Assembly (NCBI RefSeq): GCF_013410775.1
Contig: NZ_JACCFH010000001.1
Span: 1,116,001 to 1,180,000 of the forward strand
Reading direction: 5' to 3'
Length of the DNA: 64,000 bases
Source: Sphaerotilus montanus
GTDB taxonomy: Bacteria; Pseudomonadota; Gammaproteobacteria; Burkholderiales; Burkholderiaceae_C
Shown here: piece after piece, positions 49,878-59,162 of the stretch
Position numbering within the stretch: position 1 is the stretch's first letter
Layout: every line of letters begins with the position of its first letter
Position numbers and translations under genes: made by a program
The notes under the pieces: model-generated
What the model was told of the DNA's origin: nothing
Database searches by the model: none
Seen by the model: only the letters and a program-made list of their open reading frames with translations

Positions 49878-51938
49878 ATGCCCGAAGCCTCCTCGACCCC
49901 GTCCGATCCGGTCACCCTGCTCAGCCGCGAGCGCGCGATCCTGGAATTCAACCGGCGCGTGCTGGCCCAAGCCCGGCGTGCGGACGTGCCGCTGCTGGAG
50001 CGGCTGCGCTACATCTGCATCGTCTCGTCGAACATGGACGAGTTCTTCGAGGTGCGCTTCTCGGACGCACTGGACGCCGCCCGCCTGCCCGACAGCGGCA
50101 CGAGCCACAGCGATCTGGCCGTCGTCGCCGCCGACGCCCATGCGCTGATCGACGAGCAGTACCGCATCTTCAACGACGAGGTCATGCCCGCGCTGGCGGC
50201 CGAGCAGATCGTCATCGTCAACCACGCCGACCGCAACGCCGCCCAGCGGCAGTGGGTGTCCCAGTTCTTTCACCGGGAAGTGCAGCCGCTGCTGGTGCCG
50301 GTCGGGCTGGACCCGGCGCACCCCTTTCCGCAGGTCGCCAACAAGTCGCTGAACTTCATCGCGCAGCTCGGCGGCATCGACGCCTTCGGGCGCGAGAACA
50401 CCATCGCCATCGTCAAGGTGCCGCGGGTGCTGCCGCGCGTGATCCGTCTGCCGGACCGGCTGTCCGACGGCAAGCAGGTCTTCGTGCTGCTGACCAGCGT
50501 GATCCGGGCGCACCTGGGCGAGCTGTTCCCCGAACGCGAGGTCGAGGCCTTCTCGCAGTTCCGCGTGACGCGCGACTCGGACATGGACGTCGACGAGGAC
50601 GACGTCACCAACCTGCGCCAGGCCCTGCGCAGCGAGCTGACGACGCGCCACTATGGCCGCGCCGTGCGCATCGAGGTGGTCAACACCTGCCCGGCGCGCC
50701 TGTCGGACTTCCTGCTCACGCAGTTCGACCTGCCGGCGGCTGCGCTCTACCGCGTCAACGGCCCCGTGAACCTGGTGCGCATGAACACGCTCATCGACCG
50801 CGCCGACGCGCCGGCCCTGCGGTTCCCGCCCCACGAGCCCTCGTGGCCGACCGACCAGCTTCCGCTCGGCCGCCGTGTCATGGACTGCATGGCCGAGCGC
50901 GACATCCTGACCCACCAGCCCTTCGAGTCCTTCGACCCCGTGGTGCAGTTCCTGCGCGAGGCGGTCGAGGATCCGCAGGTGCTCGCCATCAAGCAGACCA
51001 TCTACCGCACCGGCAGCGAGTCGGTGCTCATGGACCTGCTGATCGAGGCGGCGCGGCGCGGCAAGGAAGTGCTGGCCGTGGTGGAGCTGAAGGCCCGCTT
51101 CGACGAAGAGGCCAACATCAACTGGGCGGACCGGCTCGAAGCCGTGGGCGTGCAGGTGGTGTACGGCATCGTCGGGCTGAAGACCCACGCCAAGCTGCTG
51201 CTGGTCACGCGCAAGGAAGGCCGCCGGCTGGTGCGCTACGGCCACCTGTCCACCGGCAACTACAACTCGAAGACCGCGCGGCTCTACACCGACGTCGGCT
51301 TCCTCACGACCGACCCCGAGATCACCGCCGACGCCGACGCCGTGTTCCTGCACCTGGCCAGCCTGAACACGCTGCGCCCGACGAAGCAGCTCCTGGTGGC
51401 GCCGTTCACGCTGCAGTCCACGATGGTGACGCTGATCGAGCGGGTCGCGGCCGCGGCCCGGGCGGGGCAGCCGGCGCGCATCGTCTGCAAGTTCAACGCG
51501 CTCACCGATGCCACGCTGATCCGCGCGCTGATCGCCGCCGGTCAGGCCGGCGCGGAGATCGACCTGATCGTGCGCGGCGCCTGCGCGCTGCCGCCGGGCC
51601 TGCCCGGCCAGACCGACCACATCCGGGTGCGCTCGGTGGTCGGGCGTTTCCTGGAGCACACGCGGGTGCTGTACTTCCGCTGGGGCGCACAGGAAACGGA
51701 CGAAGCCCTGTATTTCAGCAGCGCCGACTGGATGACGCGCAACATGCTGCGCCGCATCGAGATCGCCTGGCCGATCCGCGACGCCAGCCTGCGCCAGCGC
51801 GTGATCGACGAGTGCCTGGTCCCCTACCTGCGCGACGAACGCGATGCGTGGACGCTGGACAGCACGGGCCGCTACCAGCGTGTCGGCGAGACCGGGGTGA
51901 GCGCCCAGCAGGCGCTGGCGCAGCGCTACCAGCGCTGA
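49878..51938 (+). CDS. ppk: Polyphosphate kinase 1
   Basis: PPK1 polymerises phosphate from ATP into polyphosphate and sits at the membrane. The 686-residue protein has the N-terminal domain starting ERAILEFNRRVLAQARRADV, NMDEFFEVR, and two phospholipase-D-like catalytic parts with HAKLLLVTRKEG and the autophosphorylated His in YGHLSTGNYN. Near full length for the family (about 690). The ATG at 49878 is the obvious start. A Pho box precedes it. The 3' end forms two GC-rich hairpins. Confidence 0.98.
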   Translation: MPEASSTPSDPVTLLSRERAILEFNRRVLAQARRADVPLLERLRYICIVSSNMDEFFEVRFSDALDAARLPDSGTSHSDLAVVAADAHALIDEQYRIFNDEVMPALAAEQIVIVNHADRNAAQRQWVSQFFHREVQPLLVPVGLDPAHPFPQVANKSLNFIAQLGGIDAFGRENTIAIVKVPRVLPRVIRLPDRLSDGKQVFVLLTSVIRAHLGELFPEREVEAFSQFRVTRDSDMDVDEDDVTNLRQALRSELTTRHYGRAVRIEVVNTCPARLSDFLLTQFDLPAAALYRVNGPVNLVRMNTLIDRADAPALRFPPHEPSWPTDQLPLGRRVMDCMAERDILTHQPFESFDPVVQFLREAVEDPQVLAIKQTIYRTGSESVLMDLLIEAARRGKEVLAVVELKARFDEEANINWADRLEAVGVQVVYGIVGLKTHAKLLLVTRKEGRRLVRYGHLSTGNYNSKTARLYTDVGFLTTDPEITADADAVFLHLASLNTLRPTKQLLVAPFTLQSTMVTLIERVAAAARAGQPARIVCKFNALTDATLIRALIAAGQAGAEIDLIVRGACALPPGLPGQTDHIRVRSVVGRFLEHTRVLYFRWGAQETDEALYFSSADWMTRNMLRRIEIAWPIRDASLRQRVIDECLVPYLRDERDAWTLDSTGRYQRVGETGVSAQQALAQRYQR

Positions 51939-51957
51939 AAACCCGCGGGGGGCGGGT
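51921..51957 (+). terminator. Hairpins at the end of ppk
   Basis: CAGCGCT-ACC-AGCGCTG (51921-51937) is a perfect 7-bp hairpin that overlaps the last ppk codons, followed by ACCCGC-GGGGG-GCGGGT (51941-51957). Neither has a T-run after it, so terminator function is only possible. Confidence 0.3.
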
Positions 51958-51997
51958 GGACAAGGGTGACTAGAATCAGGGCCGCCAAGGAGCCCCG

Positions 51998-52240
51998 ATG
52001 GACACCCAGACCACTGCCGACAAGGAAATCGACACCCGCGGGCTCAACTGCCCGCTGCCCATCCTGAAAGCCAAGAAAGCCCTGGCCGATCTGACCAGCG
52101 GCCAGGTGCTCAGGGTGCTGGCGACCGACCCGGGGTCACTGCGCGATTTCCAGGCCTTCGCGCGCCAGACCGGCCATGCCCTGCTCGGGCAGGAGACCCT
52201 GCCCGGCAACGAGTTCGTGCACCTGCTGCGCCGGCGCTGA
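51998..52240 (+). CDS. tusA: TusA family sulfurtransferase
   Basis: An 80-residue TusA-fold protein with the sulphur-carrying Cys18 in RGLNCPLPILKAKKA. TusA relays persulphide sulphur to tRNA thiolation and molybdenum cofactor synthesis. The protein lacks other domains. Convergent with galU, with only 2 bp between stops. Confidence 0.93.
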   Translation: MDTQTTADKEIDTRGLNCPLPILKAKKALADLTSGQVLRVLATDPGSLRDFQAFARQTGHALLGQETLPGNEFVHLLRRR

Positions 52241-52242
52241 GA

Positions 52243-53109
52243 TCAGAACTCGAGTTCCTTGAGGTACTGGCGGAACGAGTCACGGAGTTCGGGATGCTTC
52301 AGGGCCAGCTCGACGTTGGCCTGCAGGAACCCTTCCTTGCTGCCACAGTCGTAGCGGCGGCCCTCGTAGCGGTAGGCAAACACCTTCTCGCGGCGCAGCA
52401 GCGCAGCGATGCCGTCGGTGAGCTGGATCTCGCCGCCCACACCGCGCGGCTGGGTGGCGATCTCGTGGAACACGCCCGGCGTCAGGATGTAGCGGCCGGC
52501 CACCCCCCAGCGCGACGGGGCATCTTCCGGCGACGGCTTCTCGACGATCTTGCTGACGTCCATCACGCGGTCGTTGACCAGCGTGCCGGCGACGATGCCG
52601 TAGCGCTTGGTGTGCTCTGCCGGCACTTCCTGCACGGCCAGGATCGAAGCACGCCACTCCTTGTACTGCTCGACCATCTGGGCCAGCACCGGCGGCTCGC
52701 CCATCATCAGGTCATCGGCCAGCAGCACGGCAAACGGCTCGTTGCCGATCAGCCGCTGTCCGCACAGCACCGCGTGGCCCAGGCCCAGCGCCTGCGCCTG
52801 GCGGACATAGATGCACTCCATGTCCTTGGGCTTGACGCTGCGCACGACGTTCAGCAGCTCGGTCTTGTTGGCGTTTTCCAGCGCCACTTCCAGCTCGAAG
52901 GTCATGTCGAAGTGGTCCTCGATCGGGCGCTTGTGGCGGCCGGTCACGAAGATCATTTCACGCACACCGGCGGCATAGGCTTCCTCGACCGCGTACTGGA
53001 TCAGCGGCTTGTCGACCACCGGCATCATTTCCTTGGGCTGCGCCTTGGTGGCGGGCAGGAAACGCGTGCCCAGACCGGCAACGGGAAAGATGGCTTTCTT
53101 GATTTGCAT
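52243..53109 (-). CDS. galU: UTP-glucose-1-phosphate uridylyltransferase
   Basis: A 288-residue GalU making UDP-glucose from UTP and glucose 1-phosphate for surface polysaccharides. The N-terminal nucleotide loop KKAIFPVAGLGTRFLPATKA, the KEMMPVVDKPLIQYAVEEA segment and the LLADDLMMGEP metal motif are conserved. The ATG at 53109 starts MQIKKAIFPVAG; the open frame above it runs through the repeat array and is not coding. It lies at a convergent junction with tusA. Confidence 0.96.
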   Translation of the reverse strand: MQIKKAIFPVAGLGTRFLPATKAQPKEMMPVVDKPLIQYAVEEAYAAGVREMIFVTGRHKRPIEDHFDMTFELEVALENANKTELLNVVRSVKPKDMECIYVRQAQALGLGHAVLCGQRLIGNEPFAVLLADDLMMGEPPVLAQMVEQYKEWRASILAVQEVPAEHTKRYGIVAGTLVNDRVMDVSKIVEKPSPEDAPSRWGVAGRYILTPGVFHEIATQPRGVGGEIQLTDGIAALLRREKVFAYRYEGRRYDCGSKEGFLQANVELALKHPELRDSFRQYLKELEF

Positions 53110-53128
53110 GTGCGGAAGTACCCTGTGA

Positions 53129-53183
53129 AATGCAGTTGGAATGGAGTTGAAATGAAACCGGAATGAAACTGGAATGCAGTTGA
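53129..53183 (-). repeat. Five tandem 11-bp repeats upstream of galU
   Basis: The plus strand reads five in-phase 11-mers: AATGCAGTTGG, AATGGAGTTGA, AATGAAACCGG, AATGAAACTGG, AATGCAGTTGA. AATG is kept in all five and positions 6-11 vary little. The array ends 20 bp before the galU ATG. The 11-bp period is close to one turn of DNA, as in direct repeats bound by OmpR/PhoB-type regulators, but it does not match a known box. The 5' flank holds TTGACG (minus strand, near 53225), a possible -35. Confidence 0.72.
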
Positions 53184-53335
53184 AGTAACGCGCCAAGTCC
53201 TCTCTAAAGAACACCTAAACTGCGTCAACTGCTTCAATTCTGGCATGAGAACGTGACATTCCGGCGCGTGATCAGGGGGGGCTAAGCCAGAGCTCCACTG
53301 ATTAACATCAGCCCTTGTTCATCTCTCACGAAATC

Positions 53336-54343
53336 ATGGACCTGCTCGTTGCCGAACCCCTGGAAGCCGAGGTGCTGCAATGGCTGCAGACGCGCCATGC
53401 ACTGCACTACGCCCCGCGGCTGCCCGAGGACCGCAAGCGCTTCGCCGAGGCGCTGGCACAGGCTCGCGCGGTGATCCTGCCAGCGCAGATTCCGGTCAAC
53501 GCCCGGGTGCTGGCGCGTGCGCCCTTGCTGCGCGCCATCGGCCGGGTCGTGGGCGGTCAGGACAACATCGATCTGGACGCCTGCAACGGCGCCGGTGTCA
53601 CCGTGCTGCGCAGTCCGGAAGCCAGCGCTCCGGCCGAAGCCGAGTTCATGCTCGGCGCGCTGCTGACCCTGCTGCGGCCGAATCCGCAGGCGCCACACCG
53701 GGTGGTCGGCCGGGAGCTGGCCCACTGCACCGTCGGTCTGGTCGGCATGGACGCCGGCGCCCGCCGCCTCGCCACCGTGCTGCAGGCGCTCGGCACGCAG
53801 GTGCGCGGCTACGACCCGGCCCTGCACGCCAACAGCGCGCACTGGAGCCGCTGGGGCGTGCAGCCGGTCAGCCTGCGCGAGCTGTTCGAGCAGTCGGACG
53901 CGGTGTGCGTGCAGCTGCCGCTCTACAGCCGCTATGTCGGGCTGCTCGGGGACCGCATCCTGCCGTGGTGCAAGCCGGGGCAGGTGCTGGTGAGCGTGGC
54001 ACCGATCGAGCTGTTCGACGAGGCGGTGCTGGCCGACATGCTCAACAGCGGCCGGCTGGCTGCGGCCTGGCTGGACAGCGTCGCCCCCGGACCGCTCGCC
54101 CCCGGACAGCCGCTGCACGGGGCCGCGGGCCTGCAGACCACCCCCCGGCTGGCGGCCTACACCCGCGAGGCCCGCCTGCGCAGTGCCTGGGGCGTGGCAC
54201 GGCAGCTGCACGACGTGCTGCGCCGCACACCGGCCACGGTGCGACCGGGTGCACGGCCGGGCGCAACCACCCCGCCGGTGCTGCGCGACTGGATCAGCCC
54301 AGGCGCGCCAGCTGCGTCTGCAGCTTCGCCAGCGTCTCGCTGA
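53336..54343 (+). CDS. D-isomer hydroxyacid dehydrogenase-like protein, catalytic residues replaced
   Basis: A 335-residue protein with the fold and order of the D-2-hydroxyacid dehydrogenase family ([20 protein letters not shown], then [20 protein letters not shown], and [15 protein letters not shown]). Every one of the three catalytic residues is changed. Arg of the ASRG motif aligns to Pro in VSVAPIEL, Glu of the EP motif to Gly in VAPGPL, and His of TPH to Arg in TTPRLAA. The cofactor loop lacks the standard GxGxxG. It may be a pseudoenzyme or a sensor. Start at ATG 53336; the 3' end overlaps the valS 3' end by 50 bp. Confidence 0.85.
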   Translation: MDLLVAEPLEAEVLQWLQTRHALHYAPRLPEDRKRFAEALAQARAVILPAQIPVNARVLARAPLLRAIGRVVGGQDNIDLDACNGAGVTVLRSPEASAPAEAEFMLGALLTLLRPNPQAPHRVVGRELAHCTVGLVGMDAGARRLATVLQALGTQVRGYDPALHANSAHWSRWGVQPVSLRELFEQSDAVCVQLPLYSRYVGLLGDRILPWCKPGQVLVSVAPIELFDEAVLADMLNSGRLAAAWLDSVAPGPLAPGQPLHGAAGLQTTPRLAAYTREARLRSAWGVARQLHDVLRRTPATVRPGARPGATTPPVLRDWISPGAPAASAASPASR

Positions 54344-57155
54344 ACGAGGCGATCCGCGCCCGTTCCTGCTCGACCACCGCGGCCGGCGCGCGGGCCACGA
54401 AGCTCTCGTTGGAGAGCTTGGCCGTCGCCTTGGCGATCTCGCCGGTCAGGCGGGCGACTTCCTTGCCCAGGCGCTCGCGCTCGGCAGCCACGTCGATCTC
54501 GACCTTCAGCGCCAGCCGCGCCGCGCCCTGCACCGCCACCGGCGCCATCTCGGTTGCGGCGGCGAACACCGCCTCGTCGGTGATCACCTGCACCTCGCCC
54601 AGCTTGGCGAGTGCGCGGATCACGGGCGCGGCCGAACCGATGAAGTCCGCATCGCCGAAGGTCAGCAGCGGCACCCGCTCGGCCGGCGACAAGCCCATCT
54701 CGCTGCGCAGCGCGCGCACGACGCCGACCAGATCCTTCAGCCGCGCCACCCAGGCATCGGCCACCGGATCGACCTTGGCCAGCAGCGCCACCGGGTAGGC
54801 CACCGTCGCCACCGTCTCGGTGGAGTCCGCCGTCTTGCGTCCGGCCACCACCGCCACCGTGTTCCACAGCTCGGCCGTGATGAAGGGCGCCACCGGGTGC
54901 AGCAGGCGCAGCGTCGTCTCCAGCACGCGGATCAGCGTGCGGCGCGTGGCGCGGGCGGCGGCCTCGTCACCGGCATCCTTGGCGACCTGGAGCTGGACCT
55001 TGGCGATCTCCAGGTACCAGTCGCAGTACTCGTCCCAGACGAACTGGTAGATGGCGTTGGCGACGTTGTCGAGGCGGTAATCGGCGAAGCCGCGGGCCAC
55101 CGTGTCCTCGACGCGCTGCAGTTCCCCCGTGATCCAGCGGTCGGCCGGGCTGAAGCGCAGGTAGCCGCCCACGGCGCATTCTTCGGCCGTGTGGTCCTTC
55201 AGACCGCAGTCCTGGCCCTCGGTGTTCATCAGCACGAAGCGGGTCGCGTTCCACAGCTTGTTGCAGAAGTTGCGATAACCCTCGCAGCGCTTGGAGTCGA
55301 AATTGACGCTTCTGCCCAACGTCGCCATCGCCGCGAAGGTGAAACGCAGCGCATCGGCGCCATACGCGGGAATGCCGTCCGGGAATTCCTTCTCGGTGGC
55401 CTTGCGCACCTTGGGCGCGGTTTCCGGCTTGCGCAGGCCTTGGGTGCGCTTGTCGAGCAGCGGCGCCAGTTCGATGCCGTCGATCAGGTCCACCGGGTCG
55501 AGCACGTTGCCCTCGGACTTGGACATCTTCTTGCCTTGCGCATCGAGCACGAGGCCGTGGATGTAGACGTGCTTGAACGGCACCTGGCCGGTGAAGTGCT
55601 TGGTCATCATGATCATCCGGGCGACCCAGAAGAAGATGATGTCGTAGCCGGTCACCAGCACTGAACTCGGCAGGAAGAGATCCTGCTCGATGGTCTTCTC
55701 GGGCCAGCCGAGCGTCGAGAACGGCACCAGCGCCGACGAGTACCAGGTGTCGAGCACGTCCTCGTCGCGGGTCAGCGCGCCGGTGTAGCCGGCGGCCGTC
55801 GCCTTCTCGCGGGCTTCGTCCTCGCTGCGGGCGACGAAGAGCTGGCCGTCGGTGCCGTACCACGCCGGGATCTGGTGGCCCCACCAGAGCTGGCGCGAGA
55901 TGCACCAGTCCTGGATGTTCTTCATCCACTGGTTGTAGGTGTTGACCCACTGCTCGGGCACGAACTTCACGTCGCCCGAGTCCACCGCCTCGATGGCTTC
56001 CTCGGCGATGGACTTGCCGTTGGCGCCGGCCTTGGTCATCGCGACGAACCACTGGTCGGTCAGCATCGGCTCGATCACCTGCCCGGTGCGGGCGCAGCGC
56101 GGCACCATCAGCTTGTGCTTCTTCACCTCGACCAGCAGCCCCTCGGCCTCGAAGCGGGCCACGAGTTGCTTGCGGGCGACGAAGCGGTCCACGCCGACGT
56201 ACTCGGCGGGGATGTCGGTGGCTTCATGGGCGCTGACCTTGGCTTCCAGGTCGAAGATCGTCAGCATCGGCAGCTTGTGGCGCAGGCCGACCTGGTAGTC
56301 GTTCTGGTCGTGCGCGGGCGTGACCTTGACGACGCCGGTGCCGAAGGTCTTGTCCACGTAGTCATCGGCGATCACCGGCACGAGGCGGCCCGTGACCGGC
56401 AGGCGCACCTGCTTGCCGATCAGGTGGGTGTAGCGCTCGTCTTCCGGGTGGACCATCACGGCGGTGTCGCCGAGCATGGTTTCCGGCCGCGTCGTCGCGA
56501 CCACCAGCGACTCGTCCGAGCCATCGACGGGATAGCGGATGTGCCACAGCGAGCCGTCTTCCTCCTCGCTCTCGACTTCCAGATCGGACACCGCCGATTT
56601 CAGGATCGGATCCCAGCTCACCAGCCGCTTGCCGCGGTAGATCAGCCCTTCGTCGAACAGGCGCACGAAGGTCTCGGTCACGACCTTGGACAGTTTGTCG
56701 TCCATCGTGAAGTACTCGTGGCCCCACGACACCGAGTCACCCATGCGGCGCATCTGCTGCGTGATCGTGGCGCCGGACTGCTGCTTCCACTCCCAGACCT
56801 TGGCGACGAAGTTCTTGCGGCCCAGGTCATGGCGGCTGACGCCCTGCCCCTGCAGCTGGCGCTCCACGACGATCTGCGTGGCGATACCCGCGTGGTCGGT
56901 GCCGGGCACCCACAGCGTGTTGTCGCCCGACATGCGGTGGTAGCGCGTCAGCGAGTCCATGATGGTCTGGTTGAACGCGTGGCCCATGTGCAGCGTGCCG
57001 GTCACGTTCGGCGGCGGCAGCTGGACGCAGAAACTCGGCTTCGTCGGGTCCAGCGTCGGGGCGTAGACCCCGCTGGCCTCCCACTGCGGCGCCCACCGGG
57101 CTTCGATCGGAGCGGGCTCAAAGGACTTGGAGAGGGCGTTCAGGGCGTCGGTCAT
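54294..57155 (-). CDS. valS: Valyl-tRNA synthetase
   Basis: A 953-residue class I synthetase. [15 protein letters not shown] carries the HIGH-type motif (HMGH) near residue 60, KMSKSEGN the second catalytic motif in the middle, and the CP1 editing domain lies between. The C-terminal coiled coil ([19 protein letters not shown]) is present. The start is the ATG at 57155. The end overlaps the convergent hydroxyacid dehydrogenase-like gene by 50 bp. Confidence 0.98.
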   Translation of the reverse strand: MTDALNALSKSFEPAPIEARWAPQWEASGVYAPTLDPTKPSFCVQLPPPNVTGTLHMGHAFNQTIMDSLTRYHRMSGDNTLWVPGTDHAGIATQIVVERQLQGQGVSRHDLGRKNFVAKVWEWKQQSGATITQQMRRMGDSVSWGHEYFTMDDKLSKVVTETFVRLFDEGLIYRGKRLVSWDPILKSAVSDLEVESEEEDGSLWHIRYPVDGSDESLVVATTRPETMLGDTAVMVHPEDERYTHLIGKQVRLPVTGRLVPVIADDYVDKTFGTGVVKVTPAHDQNDYQVGLRHKLPMLTIFDLEAKVSAHEATDIPAEYVGVDRFVARKQLVARFEAEGLLVEVKKHKLMVPRCARTGQVIEPMLTDQWFVAMTKAGANGKSIAEEAIEAVDSGDVKFVPEQWVNTYNQWMKNIQDWCISRQLWWGHQIPAWYGTDGQLFVARSEDEAREKATAAGYTGALTRDEDVLDTWYSSALVPFSTLGWPEKTIEQDLFLPSSVLVTGYDIIFFWVARMIMMTKHFTGQVPFKHVYIHGLVLDAQGKKMSKSEGNVLDPVDLIDGIELAPLLDKRTQGLRKPETAPKVRKATEKEFPDGIPAYGADALRFTFAAMATLGRSVNFDSKRCEGYRNFCNKLWNATRFVLMNTEGQDCGLKDHTAEECAVGGYLRFSPADRWITGELQRVEDTVARGFADYRLDNVANAIYQFVWDEYCDWYLEIAKVQLQVAKDAGDEAAARATRRTLIRVLETTLRLLHPVAPFITAELWNTVAVVAGRKTADSTETVATVAYPVALLAKVDPVADAWVARLKDLVGVVRALRSEMGLSPAERVPLLTFGDADFIGSAAPVIRALAKLGEVQVITDEAVFAAATEMAPVAVQGAARLALKVEIDVAAERERLGKEVARLTGEIAKATAKLSNESFVARAPAAVVEQERARIASFSETLAKLQTQLARLG

Positions 57156-57300
57156 GGCTGTTGTGGTGGTCTCGCGGACAAGGGCGTCATTCTATGAACT
57201 GTGGCTGCGCCGGCCCGATGCAAAATCCGGGCGGCCTCCGAATGAACAATCCCGACGTGCCAGCCACTGGCCGATCGACCACCCCGAAAAGGAACACTCC

Positions 57301-58158
57301 ATGACCACCCAGACCATCCAGACCGTCGGCATCATCGGCGCCGGCACCATGGGCAACGGCATCGCGCAGGTCTGCGCACAGTCCGGCATCAACGTCGTGA
57401 TGGTCGACATCAGCGACGCCGCGGTCAGCAAGGGCCTGGCCGCCATCGCCGGCAGCTTTGATCGCCTGATCAAGAAGGACAAGCTCACCGCCGAGCAGAA
57501 GGCCGCCGCCCTCGCCCGCATCACCACCTCGACCGACTACGCCGCGCTGAACGCCGCCCAGTTCGTCATCGAGGCTGCCACCGAGAACGAGGCGCTGAAG
57601 ATCAAGATCCTCGGCCAGCTCGACGCGCAGCTCGCCCCCGAGGTCATCGTCGCCACCAACACGAGTTCCATCTCGATCACCCAGCTCGCCGCGACCACGA
57701 AGCGCGCCGACCGCTTCATCGGCATGCACTTCTTCAACCCGGTGCCGATGATGGCGCTGGTCGAGATCATCCGCGGCCTGCAGACCTCGGATGCGACCCA
57801 CGACGCTGTCAAGGACCTGGCCGTGCGCCTGGGCAAATCGCCGATCACGGTCAAGAACGCGCCCGGCTTCGTCGTCAACCGCATCCTGGTGCCGATGATC
57901 AACGAGGCCTTCTTCGTGCTGTCGGAAGGGCTGGCGACGCCGGAAGACATCGACGCCGGCATGAAGCTCGGCTGCAACCAGCCCATCGGCCCGCTGGCGC
58001 TGGCGGACATGATCGGCCTGGACGTCTGTCTGGCGGTGATGGAGGTCTACCTGAACCAGTTCGGCGACTCGAAGTACCGCCCCTGCCCGCTGCTGAAGGA
58101 ATACGTGGCGGCCGGCTACCTCGGCCGCAAGAGCGGGCGTGGTGTCTACGCCTACTGA
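57301..58158 (+). CDS. 3-hydroxybutyryl-CoA dehydrogenase
   Basis: A 285-residue short 3-hydroxyacyl-CoA dehydrogenase, with the NAD-binding GIIGAGTMGNGIAQ (Gly13-Gly18), the catalytic His in GMHFFNPVPMMALVEII, and the C-terminal helix domain ending LGRKSGRGVYAY. It likely interconverts acetoacetyl-CoA and 3-hydroxybutyryl-CoA, feeding short-chain fatty acid or polyhydroxybutyrate metabolism. The ATG at 57301 follows GGAA; a longer open frame begins at 57127 but overlaps valS. Confidence 0.94.
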   Translation: MTTQTIQTVGIIGAGTMGNGIAQVCAQSGINVVMVDISDAAVSKGLAAIAGSFDRLIKKDKLTAEQKAAALARITTSTDYAALNAAQFVIEAATENEALKIKILGQLDAQLAPEVIVATNTSSISITQLAATTKRADRFIGMHFFNPVPMMALVEIIRGLQTSDATHDAVKDLAVRLGKSPITVKNAPGFVVNRILVPMINEAFFVLSEGLATPEDIDAGMKLGCNQPIGPLALADMIGLDVCLAVMEVYLNQFGDSKYRPCPLLKEYVAAGYLGRKSGRGVYAY

Positions 58159-59029
58159 TCCGGGCCTGGTGACGTCGTCTGCCGCCGTTGCCCTGCTGAA
58201 TCCGGTCGCCGACGCGGGCCGGGCGGCCGAACTGCGTCGCCCGGTCGCGGCCTGGCTGTCGCGCCACGCACCAGGCGTGTCGCTGCTGGTGCCGGACTCC
58301 ATTCTCGAAGCCCGGGCCATGCTCACCATCCTCGCGCCGCGCACGCGGGTGGTGCTGATCGGCGGGGATGGCACCGTGAGTGCCATGCTGCCGGCGCTGC
58401 TCAAGGGCGGGCTGAAGGTCGGCCTCGTGCCGGCTGGCCGGCACAACCTGCTGGCACGCACGCTCGGGCTGGACGAGCTGACCTGGTCGCAGGCGCTGGT
58501 GTTCGCGCTGCGCTCGCCGACCGGACCGGTGGATGTCGGGCTGCTGGACACCGGGGAGACGGTCACCCACTTCATCTCCCAGGTGCGGGTCGACCGGGCT
58601 GGCGGGCTCGGCCGCTGGGGAACGGCCGGGTGGTCGGTGTGGGCAGACGACCAGCGGTTGCCCACAGGCACGGCACGGCGGGTCCTGCTCTGCAACGCGC
58701 TGCCGCAATGGAGTACCCCCGAAGGCCTGCCGGTGCAGCTCAACGACGGACAGTTCGACGCCGTGGTCGTCGGTGGCGCAGGCCGCTGGCTGCGCTGGCT
58801 GCGGCCCTTGCGACCGCTCGGCCTGCCGTCGGCCGCGGCACCGATGCCCCACTGCCAGGGGCGCCTGCTCCGGGTCGAGAGCGACCGGTCGCTGTCGCTG
58901 CGTGTCGATGGAGATCTGCTGGCCGCGAGCCTGCGCGTGCAGATCGAACTGCTGCCGCGGGCCCTGGATCTGGCAGGCTCGCATGTGGCGATCCTGGATC
59001 CGCACCGGTTCGTGGACACGACCTGGTGA
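58139..59029 (+). CDS. Diacylglycerol kinase catalytic domain protein
   Basis: A 296-residue protein with the lipid-kinase fold. VVLIGGDGTVSAMLPALL is the GGDGT nucleotide motif. The companion motif usually written PxGTxNDFAR reads VPAGRHNLLARTLG, so the Thr is replaced. Such proteins phosphorylate diacylglycerol or related lipids; activity is uncertain here. It begins with GTG (58139, or 58142) and overlaps the end of the dehydrogenase gene by 20 bp, so the two are coupled. Confidence 0.82.
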   Translation: MVSTPTDPGLVTSSAAVALLNPVADAGRAAELRRPVAAWLSRHAPGVSLLVPDSILEARAMLTILAPRTRVVLIGGDGTVSAMLPALLKGGLKVGLVPAGRHNLLARTLGLDELTWSQALVFALRSPTGPVDVGLLDTGETVTHFISQVRVDRAGGLGRWGTAGWSVWADDQRLPTGTARRVLLCNALPQWSTPEGLPVQLNDGQFDAVVVGGAGRWLRWLRPLRPLGLPSAAAPMPHCQGRLLRVESDRSLSLRVDGDLLAASLRVQIELLPRALDLAGSHVAILDPHRFVDTTW

Positions 59030-59162
59030 CGCCGGACACCTCGCCGGGCGACAAAGGCGCGACACACCCTAAAACGAAAAATAATGAAAAAATGCACGGT
59101 CTGAAGGGACACTGTCAGCCTCGCAAGTACAAGCTTGCAGTCCGATTCAAGGAGGGGATGCC

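Noticed and set aside
53129-53183. Repeat array upstream of galU as a CRISPR array
   Set aside because: Units are 11 bp, tandem without spacers, and no cas genes are nearby.
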